Positions 52,603 through 61,548 of a stretch of 64,000 bases of DNA are shown here, piece after piece (the first letter of the stretch is position 1; every line of letters begins with the position of its first letter). Origin of the DNA: Salinimicrobium sediminilitoris (lineage in GTDB: Bacteria; Bacteroidota; Bacteroidia; Flavobacteriales; Flavobacteriaceae). The notes under the pieces were generated by a model, which was not told the origin of the DNA, did no database searches, and worked only from the letters and a program-made list of their open reading frames with translations. Location of the stretch: the NCBI RefSeq assembly GCF_020866905.1, contig NZ_JAIVCC010000013.1:248001-312000 (forward strand), written 5' to 3'. Position numbers and translations under genes: made by a program.

Positions 52603-53697
52603 ATGTTCATTAAAGACGTTATTCAGGAAATTGAAAAATTTGCTCCTACTGCCTATGCCGAAGCTTATGACAATGTTGGTTTGCTCACCGGCTCCCCAAA
52701 TACCGAGGTCACAGGTGCGTTGGTGACCCTGGACACCCTGGAAGATGTGGTGGATGAGGCATTGGAGAAGAATTGTAACCTCATCATAAGTTTTCATCCC
52801 ATAATTTTTTCAGGCCTTAAAAAACTTACGGGCAGCAATTATGTTGAAAGAACTGTGCTAAAGGCCATAAAGAACGACATCGCTATTTACGCGACTCACA
52901 CTGCCCTTGACAACAGCTTTAAAGGTGTAAATGACGTAATTTGCGAACAACTGGGGCTAAATAAGAGGAAGATCCTTGTCCCCCAGGGAAACACAATTAA
53001 GAAATTACTCACTTTTGTTCCAAAGAATGATGCTGCAAGTGTTAGAGAGGCTTTATTTGCCGCCGGCGCAGGAACTATTGGAAATTATGATCACTGCAGT
53101 TTCAATCTTATTGGCAGTGGATCCTTCCGCGGAAATGAGGAATCAAATCCCGTCATTGGAAGAAAAGGAGAAACCCATTATGAGGAAGAAGCGCAGATTG
53201 GGGTGACCTTTCCGAAGCATCTTGAAAAGAACATTTTAAATGCCCTTTTTGACAGTCATCCTTATGAAGAGGTTGCATATGAGGTCACCAGTCTTGAAAA
53301 TACCAATCAACAAATTGGACTTGGAATGATTGGAGAACTCGAGGAAGAAATGGAAGAAAAGGCTTTTTTAAGGCAGGTGAAAGAGACCTTTAAAAGTGGA
53401 CTCATAAGGCATTCATCACTGTTGGGAAAACCAATTAAAAAAGTTGCTGTTTTGGGAGGAAGCGGAAGTTTTGCCATTGATAAAGCTATAGCCGCCGGGG
53501 CAGATATTTTTATTACTGCAGATCTTAAGTATCACGACTTCTATAAAGCCGAGCAAAGACTGGTGCTGGCCGATGTTGGGCATTACGAAAGTGAGCGGTA
53601 CACAAAAAACCTCTTAGCCTCTTTTCTTAAGAAAAAATTTGCTAATTTTGCAGTCGTTTTATCAAACACAGAAACCAATCCTATCAAGTATTTTTAA
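52603..53697 (+). CDS. Nif3-like dinuclear metal-centre protein
   Basis: 364 residues, the long form in which the Nif3 (DUF34) fold is split by a PII-like insertion (about 125-240). Metal ligands lie in IISFHPIIFSG (about 65), ATHTALDNS (about 101-109) and, in the second half, ADVGHYESE (about 325). The proteins form hexamers with two metals per subunit. GTP cyclohydrolase I-type activity was proposed for some members, but the general role is not settled. It lies 2 bp before the coiled-coil zinc-ribbon family gene, a pairing kept widely in Bacteroidota. Confidence 0.93.
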   Translation: MFIKDVIQEIEKFAPTAYAEAYDNVGLLTGSPNTEVTGALVTLDTLEDVVDEALEKNCNLIISFHPIIFSGLKKLTGSNYVERTVLKAIKNDIAIYATHTALDNSFKGVNDVICEQLGLNKRKILVPQGNTIKKLLTFVPKNDAASVREALFAAGAGTIGNYDHCSFNLIGSGSFRGNEESNPVIGRKGETHYEEEAQIGVTFPKHLEKNILNALFDSHPYEEVAYEVTSLENTNQQIGLGMIGELEEEMEEKAFLRQVKETFKSGLIRHSSLLGKPIKKVAVLGGSGSFAIDKAIAAGADIFITADLKYHDFYKAEQRLVLADVGHYESERYTKNLLASFLKKKFANFAVVLSNTETNPIKYF

Positions 53698-53699
53698 CT

Positions 53700-54479
53700 A
53701 TGGCAAAAAAATCCGATGTTACTGTAGAAGAGAAGTTAAGAGCGTTGTACGATCTTCAACTTATAGACTCCCGCGTGGATGAAATAAGAAATGTACGAGG
53801 TGAACTTCCGCTTGAGGTAGAAGATTTAGAAGATGAAGTTGCGGGCCTTAACACTCGTATGGAGAAAATGGATGCCGACCTGGAAGTGATCGACCAGGGT
53901 ATCAACACCAAAAAAGTTTTGATAGAAGATGCGAAGGCATTGATCAAAAAATATAACGAGCAGCAAAAAAATGTACGTAACAACAGGGAATTCAATGCAC
54001 TTTCAAAAGAAGTCGAATTCCAGGAGCTCGAAATAGAACTTGCTGAAAAGCAGATCAAAGAGTACCGTGCACAGATCGACCAGAAGAAAGAGGTGATCGA
54101 GCAAACGAGAGAACGCTTGACCGAACGCCAAAAACACCTTGAACACAAAAAAGGAGAGCTTGATGAGATCCTTGCTGAAACTGAGAAGGAAGAGAAAGCC
54201 CTTCTTGACAAGTCAAAAGAGTTTGAACAGCAAATTGAAGATCGCCTGGTAAATGCTTATAAAAGAATTCGTACCAGTGTAAAGAACGGTCTTGCCGTAG
54301 TTCCTGTTGAAAGAGGAGCATCTGGAGGTTCATTTTTTACCATTCCACCGCAGGTTATTATGGAAATAGCCGGTCGCAGGAAGATCATTACAGATGAGCA
54401 CAGTGGTAGAATCCTTGTAGATGAAGAATTGGCACAGGAAGAAAGACAAAAAATGAATGAACTTTTCCAAAAGTTCTAA
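53700..54479 (+). CDS. Coiled-coil protein of the C4 zinc-ribbon family, lacking all four cysteines
   Basis: 259 residues. A long coiled coil (about 30-190) rich in Glu and Lys is followed by the C-terminal domain that in relatives is a zinc ribbon with two CxxC pairs. Here the two knuckles read GASGGSFFTIPP and TDEHSGRILVD, so Ser or His/Asp replaces every cysteine while the surrounding residues are kept. There is no Cys anywhere in the protein. Hence it cannot bind zinc in the usual way. The fold may persist without metal. It is coupled to the Nif3-family gene. Function is unknown; a role near translation is often guessed for the family. Confidence 0.88.
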   Translation: MAKKSDVTVEEKLRALYDLQLIDSRVDEIRNVRGELPLEVEDLEDEVAGLNTRMEKMDADLEVIDQGINTKKVLIEDAKALIKKYNEQQKNVRNNREFNALSKEVEFQELEIELAEKQIKEYRAQIDQKKEVIEQTRERLTERQKHLEHKKGELDEILAETEKEEKALLDKSKEFEQQIEDRLVNAYKRIRTSVKNGLAVVPVERGASGGSFFTIPPQVIMEIAGRRKIITDEHSGRILVDEELAQEERQKMNELFQKF

Positions 54480-54501
54480 TTTTACTTCCATAAAGTATTT
54501 A

Positions 54502-54529
54502 AACCCTTCACAACAGTGAGGGGTTTTTT
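54502..54529 (+). terminator. Rho-independent terminator after the coiled-coil gene
   Basis: AACCCTTCAC / GTGAGGGGTT (one G-T pair) with a four-base loop and a following T run. Confidence 0.85.
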
Positions 54530-54708
54530 GTTGAAAATAGATTTGAGATGTGAGTATTGACTATTGACTATTGAGACTATTAAACATTAAAACCTCAATC
54601 TTGGCTCTTGTTTCTTGAAGCGCAGCGATCTTGTTTCTTTTTCCATTAACATCTGTTTCACAGAAATCTAATTTGTATGGCTTAACTTTAAAAACTAAAC
54701 TTACAACT

Positions 54709-55287
54709 ATGAAAAAAATATTTTTCATTCTCACAGCAGTTGTTTTATTCTCTTGCAACGATGGAAAAACGGGCAGCTCCGACACCTCTGAAAGAATAGA
54801 TCCAGACACAATCTCTGCCGACACTCTGCCTCCCGGAAATCTCCAGGAAGAAAGAGACGCGGTACAGACAGAAAAAGAAGTGGCCCTGTCTGAAGTTGAG
54901 CCTATGAAAAGTAATTTAGGAAAATACCGAAAACTGGTAGAAAACAAATCAGCTGCTGACTGTAGCTGCGAATGCATAGAAATTTCATACAACCATGCCA
55001 CAGAGTGGTGTATAGACAAGGATAAGATGTATATAAATGCTATGTGTAAAAAAACAGGAGATAACACGGCAGATGTATATTTCGTCTCAGCTTCCAGAGA
55101 GAGTTCCCCCGACAGGGTCTTGCCCTGGAATGAATTCGATACCAATACTCCCGTGGCTACTCTCACCTTTCAACAGGACGGAAGTGCAGAACTCGACTGG
55201 CTCGGGTTCTCAAAAAACGGAGAAGTAGTGACAGATTATGCACTTTACGGTAAGAAAACATTAGAAGGAACATATAAAAAAGAATGA
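54709..55287 (+). CDS. Cys-rich lipoprotein of unknown function
   Basis: 192 residues from the ATG giving MKKIFFILTAV; longer readings start in non-coding sequence. The lipobox Cys is at 16 (FSC). An acidic, disordered stretch (20-80) precedes a compact domain with a cluster ADCSCECIEISYN (about 84-96) and later ATEWCIDKD and NAMCKKTGD, five cysteines apart from the lipidated one. The latter part (FTVATLTFQQDG-like strands, TDYALYGKKTLEGTY) looks like a small beta domain. I recognise no family. It is followed one base later by msrA, so the two are co-transcribed, both as lipoproteins. Confidence 0.75.
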   Translation: MKKIFFILTAVVLFSCNDGKTGSSDTSERIDPDTISADTLPPGNLQEERDAVQTEKEVALSEVEPMKSNLGKYRKLVENKSAADCSCECIEISYNHATEWCIDKDKMYINAMCKKTGDNTADVYFVSASRESSPDRVLPWNEFDTNTPVATLTFQQDGSAELDWLGFSKNGEVVTDYALYGKKTLEGTYKKE

Positions 55288-55288
55288 A

Positions 55289-55948
55289 ATGAAATATTTG
55301 ATCTTAACTCTCTTTTTCAGTCTAACTGCCTGCGGAAATTCCTCGGGCGAGCCGGTTACTTTACCCGAAATAGCCAATGCCGAACCGGTGGAAGTACCTC
55401 TTCAGGATGGTCTTAAAAGAGCTTATTTTGCCAGTGGCTGTTTTTGGTGTGTGGAGGCAGTTTTTGAAAGTGTAGCTGGGGTGAAAGAAGCGGTCTCAGG
55501 TTATTCCGGCGGACATACTAAGAACCCAACCTATGAAGAGAGTAACACCGGCCGGACAGGTCATGCCGAAGCAGTAGAAGTAATTTATGATCCCGAGGTA
55601 GTGGATTTCGCTACTCTTACAGATGTTTTCTTCGGCTCAATGGATCCTACTCAAAAAAATGGACAGGGTCCCGATCTCGGCTCCCAGTACCGTTCGATCA
55701 TTTTTTATCAAAATGCCGATCAAAAAAAAATCATTGAGCAAAAAATGAAAGAACTGGCTGGCCAGTATAAAAAGGCGATTGCTGTAGAGGTATTGCCTTT
55801 TCAAAAGTTCTGGGTGGCAGAAGATTATCACCAGGATTACAAGAAGCTTAATCCCAATGATCCATATATACGGAATGTTTCTGTTCCCCGCATGAACAGG
55901 TTCAAGGAAAAATTTCCGCAGTTACTTAAGGAAAATCAACCTCAATAA
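55289..55948 (+). CDS. msrA: Peptide-methionine (S)-S-oxide reductase, lipoprotein
   Basis: 219 residues. MsrA reduces methionine-S-sulfoxide. The active site is GCFWCVEAVFE (catalytic Cys about residue 50), with SGYSGGHTKNPTYEE and TGHAEAVEV following. A lipoprotein signal with Cys15 (LTAC) places it in the envelope, not the cytoplasm; recycling Cys residues near the C-terminus, seen in many MsrA proteins, are not visible. The reductant would have to be a periplasmic thiol protein; the upstream Cys-rich lipoprotein is a candidate by position only. Confidence 0.93.
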   Translation: MKYLILTLFFSLTACGNSSGEPVTLPEIANAEPVEVPLQDGLKRAYFASGCFWCVEAVFESVAGVKEAVSGYSGGHTKNPTYEESNTGRTGHAEAVEVIYDPEVVDFATLTDVFFGSMDPTQKNGQGPDLGSQYRSIIFYQNADQKKIIEQKMKELAGQYKKAIAVEVLPFQKFWVAEDYHQDYKKLNPNDPYIRNVSVPRMNRFKEKFPQLLKENQPQ

Positions 55949-56003
55949 CCCCCAAAAAAGCCTAAAATTGGTTTTCTTTGCCGAAACAGAATAAGCCCTA
56001 TAA

Positions 56004-57500
56004 ATGGATATTACCACAGAGAATGTACTTTTAATAGGTTCAATTCTGCTTCTTATAAGTATCCTGGCAGGGAAAACCTCATATAAATTTGGAGTACCCA
56101 CGCTTATACTTTTCCTCTCGGTGGGAATGTTAGCAGGTTCCGAAGGAATTGGAAAGATTGAATTTGATGACCCTCAACTTGCACAGTTTATAGGTATAGT
56201 GTCTTTAAATTTCATCCTCTTTTCTGGAGGTCTGGACACCAACTGGAAGAGTATAAAGCCTATTGTTTGGCATGGAATCTCCCTTTCTACCCTTGGCGTC
56301 CTCTTTACTGCACTTTCTGTGGGGACCTTTGTTTGGGCGATCACAGATTTTACTATTTATGAAGGACTGTTGTTAGGAGCGATTGTTTCCTCAACAGATG
56401 CAGCTGCAGTTTTCTCTATTCTTCGCTCAAAGAACATGGCGTTAAAAGCAAATATTAGACCTACGCTGGAGCTGGAAAGCGGGAGTAATGACCCCATGGC
56501 TTATTTTCTTACTATAGCGTTTTTGGGTTTGGTGGTGAACCAGGATCAAAGTCTGCTTTCAATAATTCCGCTTTTTCTCCAACAGATACTCATTGGCGGT
56601 GCGCTTGGTTTTCTCTTCGGAAAGCTGAGCAAAATTATCATTAATAAAATCACTCTGGATTTTGAAGGGCTTTATCCTGTACTTGCGATTGCCCTGATGT
56701 TCCTGGCCTTTTCGGCTACAGACAGGCTGGGCGGAAACGGCTTTTTAGCTGTCTATCTTGCCGGAGTTTACCTTGGAAATCAAGACCTCATCCACAAACG
56801 TACAATTATGCGCTTTTTTGACGGGGTTGCCTGGCTTATGCAAATCGTTCTTTTCCTCACTCTTGGGCTTCTTGTCTTTCCAAGTGATATTATCCCGGTT
56901 CTTGGTCTTGGGGTTTTAATTTCAGGATTTCTTATTCTTATCGCCCGGCCCATAGGAGTCATGTTAAGTCTTGCTCCCTTTAAAATGAAGATGCGCCGCC
57001 GCTGGTATATTTCCTGGGTTGGCCTGCGGGGAGCCGTGCCAATTGTTTTCGCCACTTATCCCCTTCTGGCGGGTATCGAAAAGGCGCACATGATCTTTAA
57101 CATCGTATTTTTTGTTTCCCTCACCTCAGTACTCGTGCAGGGCACTACGCTCTCAACAGTTGCAAAATGGCTGCATGTTGCACTTCCAAAAAAGGCAAAA
57201 AGAATATCCCCTGTTGACGCCTTTCTCGCAGATGGCACAAAGTCCCTTATTCGGGAAATCACCATTTCGCCAGATAATTTTACCGTAGGAAAAAGGATTG
57301 TAGATATTCATTTTCCTCGGAATGCTATTATTGCAATGATCTCCCGCAATGGCCAGTTTCTTACTCCAAACGGCGCTACCCAAATCGAAGAAGACGATAC
57401 CCTGATCGTTCTCATGGAAAACCAGCGCAACGTGGAAGCAGTATACAATAGCCTTCACCTGGCCTATAACCCGGATTCAGAAGACGATGAAAATCTTTAA
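56004..57500 (+). CDS. Potassium/proton antiporter (CPA1, NhaP2/CvrA-like)
   Basis: 498 residues. Twelve to thirteen helices form the Na+/H+ exchanger fold (about 5-390), with FLSVGMLAGSEGIGKI (about 35) and the ion-site motif ASSTDAAAVFSILR (about 128-141, Asp of the CPA1 family). A TrkA-C (RCK_C) domain is at the C-terminus (about 405-490; DNFTVGKRIVDIHFPRNAII and IEEDDTLIVLM), which suggests the K+/H+ exchanger group NhaP2/CvrA over plain Na+/H+ exchangers. It is an inner-membrane protein regulated by ligand binding in the tail. It is a single gene with a terminator behind. Confidence 0.92.
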   Translation: MDITTENVLLIGSILLLISILAGKTSYKFGVPTLILFLSVGMLAGSEGIGKIEFDDPQLAQFIGIVSLNFILFSGGLDTNWKSIKPIVWHGISLSTLGVLFTALSVGTFVWAITDFTIYEGLLLGAIVSSTDAAAVFSILRSKNMALKANIRPTLELESGSNDPMAYFLTIAFLGLVVNQDQSLLSIIPLFLQQILIGGALGFLFGKLSKIIINKITLDFEGLYPVLAIALMFLAFSATDRLGGNGFLAVYLAGVYLGNQDLIHKRTIMRFFDGVAWLMQIVLFLTLGLLVFPSDIIPVLGLGVLISGFLILIARPIGVMLSLAPFKMKMRRRWYISWVGLRGAVPIVFATYPLLAGIEKAHMIFNIVFFVSLTSVLVQGTTLSTVAKWLHVALPKKAKRISPVDAFLADGTKSLIREITISPDNFTVGKRIVDIHFPRNAIIAMISRNGQFLTPNGATQIEEDDTLIVLMENQRNVEAVYNSLHLAYNPDSEDDENL

Positions 57501-57520
57501 TTTCTCTGAAATAAAGTCAT

Positions 57521-57551
57521 AAAAAAAGAGCATTAAAAAATGCCCTTTTTG
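57521..57551. terminator. Terminator between the antiporter and the Ohr gene
   Basis: AAAGAGCATT / AATGCCCTTT (one mismatch) flanked by A and T runs on both sides, between convergent genes. Confidence 0.75.
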
Positions 57552-57571
57552 AATGGTAAAACGTGAAGAAT

Positions 57572-58006
57572 CTATTCTTCCTCATCATCCAGCATAAGAT
57601 TAAGCGTTACATCAACGTTGTCGCGGGTGGCTCTTGAGTATGGACAAATTTCGTGCGCCTCATTTACCAGCTTTTCGCCTGTCTCCACATCTACCCCCGG
57701 AATGTAAGAATCAAGAATGACCGAAAGTTGCAGGTCTCCTTCTTCAGTTTGTCCAAGGTCTACAGAAGCTGTCACAGAAAAATCTCCCAGATCTACCTTA
57801 TGTTTTTTGGCTACAACCTGCAATGCACTCCCGTAGCAGGCAGAATAGCCGGCAGCAAAAAGTTGTTCGGGGTTTGTCTTTTCCTCACCATTACCGCCCA
57901 TGGATTTGGGCATACTAAGATCTAGGTCGAGAACTCCGTCATCACTTTTTACGCTTCCTTCTCTCCCGCCGGTTGTGGTAGCTACACCAGTATACAATGT
58001 CTTCAT
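57572..58006 (-). CDS. ohr: Organic hydroperoxide resistance protein (Ohr/OsmC family)
   Basis: 144 residues. A thiol-dependent peroxidase that reduces organic hydroperoxides. The two redox cysteines are present: Cys in SACYGSALQ (about residue 57) and in HEICPYSRATR (about 120). Other family marks are NPEQLFAAGYSACY and the Arg in GGREGSV (about 15). Length and the CPYS motif favour Ohr over OsmC. The C-terminus LDDEEE is a small acidic extension. It is convergent with the antiporter; no OhrR repressor gene is close. Confidence 0.92.
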   Translation of the reverse strand: MKTLYTGVATTTGGREGSVKSDDGVLDLDLSMPKSMGGNGEEKTNPEQLFAAGYSACYGSALQVVAKKHKVDLGDFSVTASVDLGQTEEGDLQLSVILDSYIPGVDVETGEKLVNEAHEICPYSRATRDNVDVTLNLMLDDEEE

Positions 58007-58079
58007 AATGATCTTTTATTTTATTATTTTAGTACTTCAATATACAAATAAGATCTCCACCTAAAAATTAATTCCCAGT

Positions 58080-59156
58080 TTGAAAAATCCATCGGCTCTA
58101 CATGAAAAAGAAGGCAGTCGCCCCTCATCGGAGATTAACGCGGCAATGGCCAAAAAAATAAGGGATTCCCGCAAGAAGGAATTCACGGTTGATGAAATGT
58201 TCGCCCGGCTTAGATCGGGGGACAAATCAGCCCTGAGCCAGGGAATTACCCTCGTCGAGACCAACCAGCCAAAGCAACAGGAAAAGGCCGCTCAACTTAT
58301 TGAAAAATGCCTGCCGTTTGCAAATGAATCAATCAGGATTGGGATAACAGGTGTACCCGGAGTTGGAAAAAGCACCTTTATTGAAGCCCTTGGCGGCCAT
58401 TTGGCTGACGCCGGAAAAAAAGTAGCAGTGCTGGCGGTAGATCCCACCAGCACAATTTCGGGCGGAAGTATTTTGGGAGATAAGACCAGGATGGAGACCC
58501 TGGTAAACCATAAGAATGCGTTTATTCGACCTTCCCCTTCGGGAGATTCCCTTGGAGGGGTGGCAAAAAAGACACGTGAGACCATCATTTTATGTGAAGC
58601 GGCAGGTTTTGACACCCTTCTTATTGAAACCGTGGGCGTGGGACAAAGTGAGACCACCGTTCACAGTATGACCGATTTCTTTTTGCTTCTGAAACTGGCC
58701 GGCGCTGGAGACGAACTTCAGGGAATAAAACGCGGAATCATGGAAATGGCCGATGCTATTGTCATCAACAAAGCTGATGGTGAAAATAAAAAACCGGCCG
58801 AAAGAGCCCGAGCCGAGTTCCGCAGGGCTTTGCACCTTTATCCGGCCAAAGAAAGTGGCTGGCAGCCTAAGGTTTTACTTTGCAGTGCATATTATAAAGA
58901 GGGAATTTCTGAAGTATGGGAGCTTATTTTAGATTATGAGCAAAAAATGAAAGCCGGCGGGGATTTCAGCAAAAAACGGCATGAACAGAATAAATTTTGG
59001 TTATTACAAACGATTAATGAGCATTTAAAAAGCCGCTTTTACAACCATCCGGAGATCAAGAAATTGCTAAAACAGCAGCTCGAAGCGCTGGAGAACAACG
59101 AAACAACTCCCTTTGAAGCAGCTAATTATTTGCTTCAGCAATACCGGGAACTATAG
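58080..59156 (+). CDS. meaB: Methylmalonyl-CoA mutase-associated GTPase MeaB
   Basis: 358 residues from a TTG start; an ATG at 58146 would give 336 residues, and I prefer the longer form only because its reading frame is open and relatives have a similar N-terminal extension. It is a G3E-family GTPase. The P-loop is GVPGVGKST (about residue 90); DTLLIETVGVGQSET and NKADGENKKPAERA (NKxD) complete the GTPase motifs. It protects and reloads B12-dependent methylmalonyl-CoA mutase. The mutase genes are not in this window. Its 3' end overlaps the epimerase gene by 6 bp, tail to tail. Confidence 0.94.
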   Translation: MKNPSALHEKEGSRPSSEINAAMAKKIRDSRKKEFTVDEMFARLRSGDKSALSQGITLVETNQPKQQEKAAQLIEKCLPFANESIRIGITGVPGVGKSTFIEALGGHLADAGKKVAVLAVDPTSTISGGSILGDKTRMETLVNHKNAFIRPSPSGDSLGGVAKKTRETIILCEAAGFDTLLIETVGVGQSETTVHSMTDFFLLLKLAGAGDELQGIKRGIMEMADAIVINKADGENKKPAERARAEFRRALHLYPAKESGWQPKVLLCSAYYKEGISEVWELILDYEQKMKAGGDFSKKRHEQNKFWLLQTINEHLKSRFYNHPEIKKLLKQQLEALENNETTPFEAANYLLQQYREL

Positions 59157-60092
59157 AAAATTTTCCCTGTACCATTCTACCTGAAGCCGCAGCCCTTCTT
59201 TAAGTGTGGTTTTTGGTTGATATCCCAGCATTTTTTTCGCCTTCTGAATATTGGCTAAGGTTCTGGACTGGTCCCCCTGTCTTCTTGGTTTTACCTCAAG
59301 TTCAATCTTCTTCCCAAGGATCTCCTCTATCATTTCAATTCCCTGCTGAGTCTTGTGTTCTTCTTCGGCTCCAAGGTTAATGATCTCTCCATCCAACAAT
59401 TCATGATTTTGTACGGCTTTAAAGATCCCGTCGACGATATCGCCTACATAGGTAAAACTCCTTAGATGTTTTTCACTCCCTTCAAAAATAGGAAAAGCCC
59501 CTCCTTTTAATCCGCAGGCGATTAGTTTGGTATAAAGCTTCTCGGGACGTTCTCGTGGGCCGTAAACAGAAAATAGTCTTAGAGAAGAACACTTTATCTT
59601 TTTCCCCCTGCTCAATACCAGCGCAAGCTGTTCTGCGGCTAGTTTTGAAACTCCGTACCAGGAGGCCGGTTTTGGTGCTACAGTTTCACGGAAAGTTGCC
59701 TCGAGACCATAAACTGAAGAAGTTGAAATGTTGAAAAAATGCTTCAGGTTTTCATTTTGTTCAGCGAACTCCAGGAGATTTTGAGTGGCTATTACATTGT
59801 TGCTGAAATATTCTTCAAAAGTACTTTCAGAAGAAATTCCGGGTTGAGCCGCAAAATGAATAATGAAGTCGAAATTTGAAGAAAGTGAATCAAAGGCTTC
59901 AGGCTTTCGCAGGTCCATTTTGATCACTTCAATTCCTTTTTTCCGAAGAGTTTCAGCATTAAGCTCTTTTAAAGAAACATCGTAGTAATCTGAAAAGTTA
60001 TCGAGTCCGGTCACGGTGTAACCTTCTTTTTGTAAACGTTCCGCAGCATGTGATCCAATGAATCCGGCTGCTCCCGTTATTAATACCTTCAT
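59151..60092 (-). CDS. NAD-dependent sugar epimerase/dehydratase
   Basis: 313 residues, extended SDR fold. The NAD motif GAAGFIGSH is at 7-15, the Ser-Tyr-Lys catalytic set is in ISTSSVYG (about 123) and WYGVSKLAAE (Tyr about 144, Lys about 148). It resembles UDP-glucuronate 4-epimerase/UDP-glucose 4-epimerase-like enzymes; VKPRRQGDQSRTLANIQKA in the C-terminal lobe is shared with that group. The sugar is not certain. It is divergent from the GT2-LAB_N-GT39 operon and may supply its sugar nucleotide. Confidence 0.9.
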   Translation of the reverse strand: MKVLITGAAGFIGSHAAERLQKEGYTVTGLDNFSDYYDVSLKELNAETLRKKGIEVIKMDLRKPEAFDSLSSNFDFIIHFAAQPGISSESTFEEYFSNNVIATQNLLEFAEQNENLKHFFNISTSSVYGLEATFRETVAPKPASWYGVSKLAAEQLALVLSRGKKIKCSSLRLFSVYGPRERPEKLYTKLIACGLKGGAFPIFEGSEKHLRSFTYVGDIVDGIFKAVQNHELLDGEIINLGAEEEHKTQQGIEMIEEILGKKIELEVKPRRQGDQSRTLANIQKAKKMLGYQPKTTLKEGLRLQVEWYRENFL

Positions 60093-60191
60093 ATTTAAAT
60101 GTCTTTTTCTCGAGTTTTACGGTTACAAAGAAACGAGTAATTTTCTAAAAAGCGCCTTTACCCTGTGGCTGTATAGAAATTGTAATATTAC

Positions 60192-60199
60192 TACCTTTG
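60192..60199 (+). promoter_or_regulatory. Probable -7 box for the GT2-LAB_N-GT39 operon (TACCTTTG)
   Basis: An exact TAnnTTTG match 17 bp before the GT2 ATG; no good -33 TTTG is seen. Confidence 0.5.
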
Positions 60200-60215
60200 C
60201 GCATATTTAATTTTA

Positions 60216-60932
60216 ATGGAATACCAATTTACTATCGTAGTTCCTCTCTACAACGAAGCACCTAATTTATTAAGGGTGGAGCAGGAATTAGATAAATACA
60301 TACAAAAAGCACCTATTAGAACCTGCGTCCTGTTTGTCAATGACGGATCTACAGACAATAGTCTTCAACTGGTTCAGGAAATTTCACGTCGTAACACAGC
60401 TTTTAAGTATATCTCTTTTGACCAGAATTACGGTTTAAGTTCGGCTATCAAAGCAGGTTTTGATCGTGCCGAAACTCCTTTGATTGGCTATATAGATTCA
60501 GACCTTCAAACAGATCCCGAAGATTTTGATTTGCTGCTGGAGCAGATAGGGGAATATGACCTTGTAACGGGGGTGCGCACCGATAGAAAAGATTCTTTTA
60601 AAAAGAACCTTTCTTCCCTTGTTGCAAATGGTATAAGACGCAGCTTTACCCAAGATGGCATGGATGACACCGGCTGCCCCTTAAAAGTAATCAAAGCAGA
60701 TTATGCGAAACGTATTCCCATGTTTAAAGGACTGCACCGGTTTCTGCCCGCGATGATCCTTCTCCAAAATGGTAAAATAAAACAGGTTCCCGTGAGACAT
60801 TACCCCAGGATCGCAGGGAAAGCGAAATTCCACCTGCTCAATAGGCTCGTGGGTCCCTTTGTAGATTGCTTTGCTTATTTGTGGATGAGGAGGAATTACA
60901 TCAATTACAAAGTAGCTCAAAAGAATGAGTAG
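60216..60932 (+). CDS. GT2 glycosyltransferase (DPM1/ArnC-like polyprenyl-phosphate sugar transferase)
   Basis: 238 residues. The catalytic domain is of the dolichol-phosphate-mannose synthase type: VVPLYNEAPNLLRV (about 8), VNDGSTDNSLQL (about 45) and YIDSDLQTDPEDF (the DxD motif, about 90). There is a C-terminal hydrophobic stretch, but no long membrane domain. Such enzymes move a sugar from a nucleotide donor to undecaprenyl phosphate on the cytoplasmic face. Its end overlaps the LAB_N gene by 8 bp. Confidence 0.9.
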   Translation: MEYQFTIVVPLYNEAPNLLRVEQELDKYIQKAPIRTCVLFVNDGSTDNSLQLVQEISRRNTAFKYISFDQNYGLSSAIKAGFDRAETPLIGYIDSDLQTDPEDFDLLLEQIGEYDLVTGVRTDRKDSFKKNLSSLVANGIRRSFTQDGMDDTGCPLKVIKADYAKRIPMFKGLHRFLPAMILLQNGKIKQVPVRHYPRIAGKAKFHLLNRLVGPFVDCFAYLWMRRNYINYKVAQKNE

Positions 60933-61548
60933 CTGGCAGGTGTATACTATTGGGTTTATTGCCCAGGCCCTTTTCTCGGCCAGGCTCCTGCTACAATGGA
61001 TAGCTTCTGAAAAACAAAAAAAGGTTCTCACCCCTTCCAACTTCTGGAAGGTCTCTCTTTTCGCTTCTTTCTTACTGTTCGTTTATGGCTACTTACGTAG
61101 TGATTTCTCTATAATGCTGGGCCAGGCTCTTACTTATTTTATCTACATACGTAATATGCAGTTACAGGGAGAATGGAAAAAAATGTCACGATGGCTGCAG
61201 CTTTTTCTTTATTTTTTCCCGGTAATTCTGTTCATTTATTCATATAACAACAATGTTTATGACGTTCAAAACCTGTTCTATAATGACAAAATACCATTAT
61301 GGCTACTGGTATTAGGATCCACCGCTCAGGTAATTTTTACATTGCGCTTTGTTTATCAATGGGTTTATTCTGAAAGGATAAAAAAGTCTGTATTACCAAT
61401 GGGGTTCTGGCTCCTCAGTTTTGCAGGCGCGGTTTTGATCCTCATTTATGCAATTTTGCGGAAAGATCCTGTCCTGTTTGTAGGACACCTGGCGGGAAGT
61501 GTGATCTACGTAAGGAATATGGTTTTAATAAGAAGAGAAGATGACTAA
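60925..61548 (+). CDS. Membrane protein with two LAB_N (lipid-A-disaccharide synthase N-terminal) domains
   Basis: 207 residues, about six membrane helices in two homologous halves: residues 5-80 (IAQALFSARLLLQWIASEKQ) and 115-190 (TAQVIFTLRFVYQWVYSERI). Both halves carry the LAB_N pattern of Arg, Gln-Trp and Ser-Glu, so this is an internal duplication without the synthase part. A lipid or polyprenyl-sugar handling role, for example as flippase for the GT2 product, is a guess from its place between GT2 and GT39; this is not shown. It overlaps both neighbours by 8 bp. Confidence 0.85.
   Translation: MSSWQVYTIGFIAQALFSARLLLQWIASEKQKKVLTPSNFWKVSLFASFLLFVYGYLRSDFSIMLGQALTYFIYIRNMQLQGEWKKMSRWLQLFLYFFPVILFIYSYNNNVYDVQNLFYNDKIPLWLLVLGSTAQVIFTLRFVYQWVYSERIKKSVLPMGFWLLSFAGAVLILIYAILRKDPVLFVGHLAGSVIYVRNMVLIRREDD

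Noticed and set aside
54561-55166. 201-residue minus-strand ORF
   Set aside because: It lies opposite the Cys-rich lipoprotein gene, which has a proper signal and is coupled to msrA.
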